Assembly (NCBI RefSeq): GCF_027943255.1
Contig: NC_072894.1
Location: 131,803,601 to 131,867,600 of the forward strand
DNA from: Anastrepha obliqua
Lineage: Eukaryota; Arthropoda; Insecta; Diptera; Tephritidae
Direction: 5' to 3'
Length of the DNA: 64,000 bases
Shown: piece by piece, positions 57,032-64,000 of the stretch
Layout of the letters: every line of letters begins with the position of its first letter
Numbering within the stretch: position 1 is the first letter of the stretch
Notes under the pieces: model-generated
The model's input: only the letters and a program-made list of their open reading frames with translations
Told to the model about the DNA's origin: nothing
The model's database searches: none
Position numbers and translations under genes: made by a program

Positions 57032-58439
57032 AATTACTCATTAAAAAAAATACTGTGCTTTATTAGACTTATACGCTTTTATCGTGAATTCTGTGTGAAA
57101 AAATCATACAGTAATTTTTTAAACTTTTTGTTTTCATAAGGTTTTTTGATGGAATCTGTTAGAATAAAAAATAACAACACGACAAGAAATGTGTAAAATG
57201 TAATTTGAATATTTTTTAGCTTCATATGAATATTTTTTTTTATTTTACCATAATTAAATTAATATTTTTTTAATATGCTTTGTAATCCCAATTTTAATGA
57301 AAATTTCTACACTTTTGCCACAGCTAAAATTTTGTTAAACTTGCATGCAAAAATGCGAAAATAAATTACGTTTAATCAAACCAAATATGAAAATATGTTG
57401 AAAGTTTTTTGCCAACTCAGTTTTACATTTTGTTAATCAAAATACGAATAAGCGCTAAACAAAAGAACAATGAAATTTTAGCCATAAATAACTTCAATAA
57501 CAGTATACATTTTTTACGCAATCAGCTATTACAGAGTTTTTCCAGCTTTCGGCGTAAGAGAAAAAAATTAGAGAAACTAGTTTCCTGCTTTATGCTCTGA
57601 ATATTGGGAATTTTTTTATAAAAATTTCCTGCAAATATTAAATTTAATATTACCATGCAACCAGCATAAATCACAAAATAAATGCGTCAGCATATTTAGC
57701 CAATCTAAAAATTTATTAAAAAATGCAGTTGCTGAGAAAACTTTTATGAATATTTTTTTGTTTCACTCTTAAGCGGAAAATGCATAATACTGACAAAATC
57801 TGACGTTGATTTGCTGAATTTGCGCACATTTTAATGTTGTTATTTTCATGCAACAACAACAACATGCACAACAATGTTGCCTGCATATGGGGCAAATAAA
57901 GCTGATATTTTTGCATTAGTTGGCGCCTGAATGGCAAATTATGTAGATTTATGCTGAATGAGTGATTTCACAGGAGTAGATGCAAAAAACACAATGTACT
58001 CTTAGGTATTCAATAAGTGAAAAAAATGTTAATTAATCGTGTTGAATAGGCAAATTTATATGAATTAAATAATACAAATAAAAGGGATTATGATTTGCTG
58101 AAATATCATTTTCGTATGATTCAGCCATTGTATTAGAGCCAGTTAAGCTGAATACAAAATATAATTGGAAAACCAAAACGCTTCGGTGGCAAATTTGAGC
58201 AAAATGAAAAAAAATTTAATTAACTTGATTAAAATAAATACCAGAAGCGTAAATTTAACGAACCGAGTAATAACAAAATGTTCTGTACAAAATTCTATTT
58301 ATATCAGTTTTCTACCTATTACCATTTTATTAAGAAAATACTACACGAGAAATTTAGAATATAAGATAACATAACAACATAAGGGCAATTTTCATTTTTC
58401 TCAAATTTTTTTTATTTATTTATCAATTTCTAATTTATC
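57032..58439. other. AT-rich DNA, no gene recognised
   Basis: Strongly A/T-rich; no motif. Confidence 0.5.
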
Positions 58440-59595
58440 TCCTTCAAATTAGTCCCCCTCAGATACAATACACATGCGCTGGCGCGTGTTTTCTAATCCT
58501 TGAAGCAGTTCTGATGCACACTTTTCGGTATGTCTTTGAGCTCTCTCAGCGAATGAAAACGCCATCCTTTCATGGGTCTCTTCAATCTTGCGAACAGAAA
58601 AAAGTTGCAGAGAGCCAAATCTGGTGCATACGGTGACTGAGGCATGATAAAGGTGTTGTTTTTGACAAAATAATCACTCAAAAGCAAAGATAAATAAGCA
58701 GGTGCATTATCATGAATCAAAAGCCATTAAATTTCTTCCAGAATATTTCCTTTTGACTCACGCAAGCGGCGCATAATTTCAAGGTAATGCTCTTTTCTTG
58801 CCGTACGACCTTGTGGTAAGAACTCCTAATTCGCCACGCCATGGTAATCGAGAAAACAGTTAGCAAAACTCTTACAATTGATCAAACTTGGCGTGCTTTT
58901 CTTGGTCTTGGCTCTCCTGGACTCTTCCAATGCGACGATTGGACTTTGATTTCGATGTCATAACCAAACACCAGTTATGGTTCTTTTAAGCAAATCTAGA
59001 TCATCGTTGACATTATTCAACAATTTCTAAGCGATGCTTATCCGATGTTGTTTTTGGTCAAAATTCATCAATTTTGGAGTGAACTTCGCTGCCACACACT
59101 TCATGCCCAATATTTCCGAATAAATTGCATGGCATGAGCCAACCGATGTGCCGACGTCTTCAACAACTTCCTTAATTGTGATTCGACGATTCTCCATAAC
59201 AATTTTCTTCACTTTCCCAACATTCATCGGTTGTTGATGTGCTGGGGCGTCCAGAGCGAGCATTGTCATTCACATCTTCTCGATCTTCTGTGAAAAGCTT
59301 GTAACACTTGTAAACATTTTTTTGACTCAGAGCACTCTCACCGTATGCCACTGTCAACATTTCAAGTATTTTTGAGCACTTAATTCCAGATTTTACACAA
59401 AATTTGATGCAACTTCTTTGATCCATTTTTTTCGACAGCAGAAAAGCACCGAACACGCAAATGACTTGTCTCATTTATGCCTCTCACAAACAAACAAAAT
59501 ATGCTATATTGCTAAAGCCGCGAACATATCTTCGAGACGAGTGTACCAACATAAAAAAAATAATAATAATCGAGTAGTTTTTTGAACACACCTCG
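58440..59595 (-). pseudogene. Decayed mariner transposase (D,D34D type)
   Basis: On the minus strand: MDQRSCIKFCVKSGIKCSKI, LEMLTVAYGESALSQKNVYK, REDVNDNARSGRPSTSTTDE, VGKVKKIVMENRRITIKEVV, LGMKCVAAKFTPKLMNFDQK; RTITGVWL where TGDESW should be (first Asp lost with DES); FLDYHGVAN, EFLPQGRTARKEHYLEIMRR, IHDNAPAYLSLLLSDYF (second Asp), YAPDLALCNFFLF (third Asp replaced by Asn) and RLKRPMKGWRFHSL. The right terminal repeat, read on the minus strand, starts CGAGGTGTGTTCAAAAAAC (59577-59595); I did not find a matching left repeat. It is inactive through two catalytic losses, stops and frameshifts. Confidence 0.88.
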
Positions 59596-61447
59596 TGCAG
59601 GGAGTGCATCGATACCTCCAAGACAATGTCTTTGGGTTAACATCTGATTATATATATATAGTCTGAAATTACCTAGATGGAACACGTGGAGCTTTCTGTT
59701 GATCAACTTTGATCATTTCGATTGATTTCGAATACCAAAAACACACAGAAAATTACCACTCCCAGCCAATATATTTTCAAATTATTTTATTGAACTAATT
59801 ATCATATTAATCCCATGCAACCCGCTATTAGAGTTGATAATATATTCACATCAAATACATTATAAATTTAAAAAATATCATTAAGTTAAATGCCATTCAA
59901 TGGAATGAAAACATCCTTTTCTCGCTAATCCCGCTCAATTATCGGCAACATTTGCGTGGAAATCCACTTTCAAAATGGCATCATTAACATATTTCCCATT
60001 TGGACGATGAAACAAAAAACGAAAGTTGCAGTCGGAAATTGCACACAATAATCGAAAGGAAACGCATTAAAATCGATGAGCATCCGCTGTCTATGCAACC
60101 TTCCCGCACCAGCACCGCGCAAGAAAATGGATTTTGTTGCTTAAGCGTAGCGAAAAAGTTGTTTTTGCTAAATAAATAGTTGCCTTGCACTTTTTCGTTG
60201 CGCGTTAAAGAAACAAAAAAGCATGAAAAGTTATTTGTTTTTACTTTTCCGAATCCCTGCTTTACTCCTTCTCAGCCACGCTCAGCTCCACTAAGTTAGC
60301 CTGCAATTATTCCACTCCTCCTCCTTCTCTTTTCTCGCTGAAGATGTATTCAAGTTCCGAACTGTAAACAGTTTTAATGACGCAAACAATAAGGCGGCGG
60401 CATCATCAACAAAGTCCAGATTTTATTTTACCCCTGCCAACCTTTGTTGTGCTCGCTTAATGTCCTACTACACTTTTCGCTAAACTTATGCTTTTTCTGT
60501 TTACTCTACTTGTTACTGTTATAACTGTGCTACCCTGAACTTGTTCGCTGATTTTACTGTTGTTTTTGTTGTTGCTTGATTTCTTATTTGTTTTGGATGC
60601 GATTGCTCAATACACTCGCTCCGCAGTGCGCGCTTTATGCGATTCTCGAGGAGATGGTGCACTGGCAGCAGCTGAGACAGTCATGGCTACAGATAGGCAA
60701 AAGTGCAAAAAAGCAAGCTTAAGTACCATTAAGTTAGCGCACCGGAAAGGCGAGCGGTATGGGCGTGTGGTAATGAGTTCGTAATGCGTGTGTCGAAACA
60801 GAATCGTAGTATATACATACATAAATATGTTAGTGAGTAGTTTTATAAAATTTTCCAAAACTCATCGCCTATGTCTATGAAAAATGAATGGCAAACGCTT
60901 AAGTGAAGTGAAAATCTGAAATTTGAAAACTTTTGACTTTGTTGACTATTAAATTGCTTCCTTGTTTTTGTGCGGCCGAGTGAACTAAAGCAAATGTCTG
61001 CGTGTATGGGTGAGTTCATATTCTTATGCGTGCATTTGACTGTGTTTATTTCTATATTTACTACGTTGCTAGTTGTTGTTACACGTAACGGTACACAATT
61101 CGAAGTACACTTTAAAGACGACAGGGGCATATTAGTAGTAATTATAAATTTTTAGTAACGCAAAATATTCATAAATTTGATATCAAACTGAGTAAACTTT
61201 AGTCTAAAGATAATTTAATGAGGTATATTTCAAACCGCGATATTCTCCGAACTTATTAACGGATATCTGACAGAGCTTGGTTCACACAGCAGAAGCAGGC
61301 AAATTTTGCCAGAAACTCATCTATAGTGCATTTTCTACTAAGGTAGCCATCAAAATGAAGCATTTGATTTGCTGCTTACGAGTAAAATATATTTTAAAGG
61401 AGTATAAAATTATTATGCCAAGAAATGATATTCAATGAGCTGACAGT
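59596..61447. other. no gene recognised
   Basis: Includes a less AT-rich, C-rich stretch from about 60240 to 60660. Open frames of 74-95 codons have no motif. Confidence 0.45.
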
Positions 61448-61490
61448 AGGAGGAGTAGCTTGGCCAAACATACAAAACGGATGTACGCGC
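61448..61490 (+). mobile_element. SINE 3'-end fragment
   Basis: GGAGGAGTAGCTTGGCCAAA, then GGATGTACGCGC, matches the family's GGAGGAGGAGCTCGGCCAAA ... GTGTACGCGCCAATTA end and runs directly into (TA)n. Confidence 0.7.
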
Positions 61491-61516
61491 TATATATATA
61501 TATATATATATATATA
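61491..61516. repeat. (TA)n microsatellite at the SINE tail
   Basis: About 13 TA units, immediately after the SINE tail fragment. Confidence 0.95.
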
Positions 61517-63244
61517 CAGCTTATAAAAATATATATATATACATAAAAGTGTGATTTACATTTAACTTTAGCCCATTGGCATTAATTACATTTTATCTCG
61601 TTCCCTTTCATTTAATTTCTCGTCACATCAGATCATCTCATATAATTCGTTTTCGTTTCATATCATTTTATTTCATTAAAATTCATTTCGTCATTATAAA
61701 AATATAGTATTCATTCAAATTTTCCACTACCCTCATCATTTCTCAAGGTGTAATGGATTTAAGTTCACTTTGCTGGTAGCAAACACCACAGCGTATACTT
61801 AACATTTTTCTTTGAGCTCTTTGCACAAATTCACTTCGACTCACTTTGGTTCGGTTCACTTCGTAGAACTGTTTGTTGAGTAGTTTCGCTGCCTTTTGGT
61901 CAAATTGAAAAGTTTACGCATTTTCAAGTACTCAAAAACAGTAGCAGTAGCAGTAGCAGTACCAGCAGCAAAAGCAACAACAACAACAATAGAAGCTGAG
62001 ACAATAGCTGAGTACAGATAAACTTTCGCAGCACCAATAACAACAACAGCACAAACTATATGTACATGTAGTACAACCAACAACATCTGCTGACTACCAA
62101 CTTACAAATTACAAATACACAAACAAGCAAGGAATAGTGAAAGGAACAGCGGCTTATATGTAGCACTGCCGCTGGCTAGGCAACTGATAGCAGGGGTGGT
62201 GGTATTGGTAGCATTAGCGATAGTGGCAGTAGCGGTGGCGGTGGCTTCTCCATCACCATATTTCCATGGCCATGTGGCAAACAAATGGAAACAAGCAGTT
62301 TCAACCATAAAATGTTAGATTTATTGAGTGGAGCTTGTGGCTGCAATGGGGGTGCACGTCTCCGTTTCAAGCTCCCATAGAACTTTAAGCACTTTATCGT
62401 CTTAGTACTACAACAACTAATACAACAATAGCAAAGAAGCAGCTACACGAAAAAGTAGTACGATGTATGCGGAAATAAAATAAAGTGAAATAAAAATTGT
62501 GAAATGTGAAGGAAAAACTTTTGAATTGCACAAAAGCACAAACACACACACACACACATATGTGCATGTACACTTATACAAGCAGACTATATTGCAAGTT
62601 GCAAGTCACTTGGATATAAACTGCAAAGAAAACTAAATCTGCTCAATATAATGTGGCGTACAAAATTGTTGGACTTTAGTGGCTAAAAGAGTAAACTGTC
62701 TATCTTGATAAGTGTGTGTAAAGCTGGCGTGCAAGTGTTTGCATTTGTGAGTGTGTTTGCGCTTTTATTCCCTGCTTCTGTTTCGTATTTGTCTTTAAAA
62801 TATGAACTGCTAAAACGCAGCTGATCAATATTAATCTTTGCTTGTATAGAATTTTGTAGGATATGAGGGTCGTACAACAATGTCAACAATAATTTCTATG
62901 CGGCCATTCGCTGCGGAGAAAACTCGGTATGTGAAGAAATATAAAAATCGTCGGCACCAGCAACTTTGCACATAAGTTGTAGATTGCCAGTCGATCAAAC
63001 TGATAGTCAAAAAATAAGAAAAGCGTTGTGAGGTGGTAGTAAAAGGTAAGTTTTGAAAGTCAAACTTCGTTAGATCTCTGTATTGAAATTCACAGTTCTT
63101 GAAATGTACCCATACTGTCCGCCTATGGAACAAACTAACCCTTAAGCTCAAAGCTACTAAATACACATTGCACTTTAAAATAGGATTACTAAAATGCCCC
63201 TGCTGAATAATGTAGTTTATTTTTAATTTAATAAGTTTTAGATA
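61517..63244. other. no gene recognised; simple repeats
   Basis: Contains a CATTT/TTCAT-rich stretch (about 61600-61720), CAGTAG/CAA repeats (61940-61990), GGTGGC-type repeats (62190-62245) and (AC)n at 62539-62558. Frames rich in Ala/Thr or Pro/Leu here are translated simple repeats. Confidence 0.45.
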
Positions 63245-63650
63245 TTAAGGGGACCCGGGGGTCTAGAAATTTCATAAAGTCGATTTTTTTGTTTTTTCAA
63301 TACTTCGAAAGTGTGGTACCTTAAGAATATACTGTGAAATTTTCATGCAGATATTCCCAATATTACAGCTTCCACAGCCCATTAACTAGGTAGAGAGCGG
63401 TCCGCGCGCTTCTGCACCTCAAATTTTAAACTAATTTATCTCGAAACGACTTTTTTAGGCCTGGTGTTGTCAAAAAAAAAACAAAACGCTATTCAACCGA
63501 ATCGTCTGAAAATTCAACATGTTGTTTAGAACGTCAATGGTTGTCGCCCGTACTAGAATCATAATATTATTTCAGTTATTTCGTATTTTTTTTATTAAAA
63601 AAATGAAAAAAAACCGGACAATTAAATTGGTTACATTTCACCATAGTAAT
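63245..63650 (+). mobile_element. TTAA-type hairpin repeat, copy 4 (right part missing)
   Basis: Starts TTAAGGGGACCCGGGGG (TTAA at 63245-63248), then TTCGAAAGTGTGGTACC, GCGCGCTTCTGCACCTCAAA, TTTTAAACTAATTTATCTCG at the position of the core, and GAAAATTCAACATGTTGTTT followed by the single hairpin arm GGTTGTCGCCCGTACT (about 63538-63553). No complementary second arm and no right terminus were found. Confidence 0.6.
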
Positions 63651-64000
63651 AAATAATCGAAATCACCGAAGATGCATAAAAGGAAATCAAATTCTGTATT
63701 AGTTGTGCAGGTAATGAACCATATAAAACCACTGCTGGTAATTACGCATGCAAGCAAAGGTTGCTCATACGCAGTGTTGCACCAGCAGAAGTTAAATGAA
63801 TTAGCTTTTGCTATACGCTTTCAAAACACATATTCCCGTACATATGCTTATGTTAATATGCCAGCTACATATTAGGGCTTTCAGACTGTTATACTGATTT
63901 TAAATGAAGGCTGAAAATCTTCGCTATGCTTGCTTCTTAAAGAGACGCCGTTATCCAAAACGTGAATTTAAAAAATTTGAGTAAGTATAACTATTAAAAC
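63651..64000. other. no gene recognised
   Basis: A 67-codon frame at 63672-63875 has no known motif. Confidence 0.45.

Noticed and set aside
60560..60784. 74-codon frame with a hydrophobic start resembling a signal peptide
   Set aside because: The hydrophobic start comes from a TTG/TTT-rich run; there is no downstream motif and a minus-strand frame of equal length overlaps.
61856..62370. Ala/Thr/Pro-rich frames
   Set aside because: They are translations of CAG/CAA and GGT simple repeats.

Overview
The window looks like repeat-rich, AT-rich insect DNA, most likely from a higher fly and probably a tephritid fruit fly. The reasons are the mix of mariner elements (including the D,D41D type), R1-like and RNase H-bearing non-LTR retrotransposons ending in CCTAACC-like tails, a tRNA-derived SINE whose tail contains CGCGCCAATTA, and the many GTAT/CATA microsatellites typical of fly intergenic or intronic DNA. 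The species is an inference; no host gene fixes it.

I found no convincing complete host protein gene, rRNA, tRNA gene or CRISPR array in 64 kb. Nearly everything recognisable is a transposable element or its remains. The spacers between them are AT-rich DNA with simple repeats and could be intergenic DNA or the intron of a large gene. One weak candidate host promoter with a short first exon lies at 32022-32160.

Layout. 1-175: 3' end of a retrotransposon. 884-2170: almost intact D,D34D mariner. 3758-4579, 23462-24382 and 43733-44989: three copies of one D,D41D mariner family; the first two share the same internal deletion. 7369-7512, 24856-25162, 36866-37183, 53123-53305, 55042-55176, 56737-57026 and 61448-61490: seven copies or fragments of one SINE. 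9440-10156, 20567-21285, 42640-43354 and 63245-63650: a dispersed family of about 0.7 kb with TTAA-type ends and an internal hairpin, apparently non-coding. 10590-11040: Tc3-like transposase remnant. 13680-13900 and 16640-16855: mariner fragments. 19073-20330 and 21290-21640: two different retrotransposon 3' halves. 25715-26258: a non-autonomous Helitron inside a diverged AT-rich repeat array. 28636-29170: RNase H remnant.

35220-41345 is a nested stack: deleted mariners, a SINE, and a plus-strand retrotransposon split by a D,D41D-like mariner (37504-38399), an opposite-strand retrotransposon (38428-39702) and a mariner with inverted repeats of about 135 bp (40618-41297). 45398-45703 resembles the end of an endonuclease domain. 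49230-50595 is an R1-like reverse transcriptase. 55555-56460 is an RNase H-type retrotransposon. 58440-59595 is a decayed mariner.

How the parts relate. The SINE tail shares CGCGCYAATTA with the tail of the retrotransposon at 21290-21640, so that lineage is a plausible donor of its reverse transcriptase. The D,D41D deletion derivatives could have moved only with enzyme from full-length relatives. The most unusual signal is the TTAA-type family: in three of its four copies an internal inverted repeat is preserved as a pairing structure although its sequence differs between copies.
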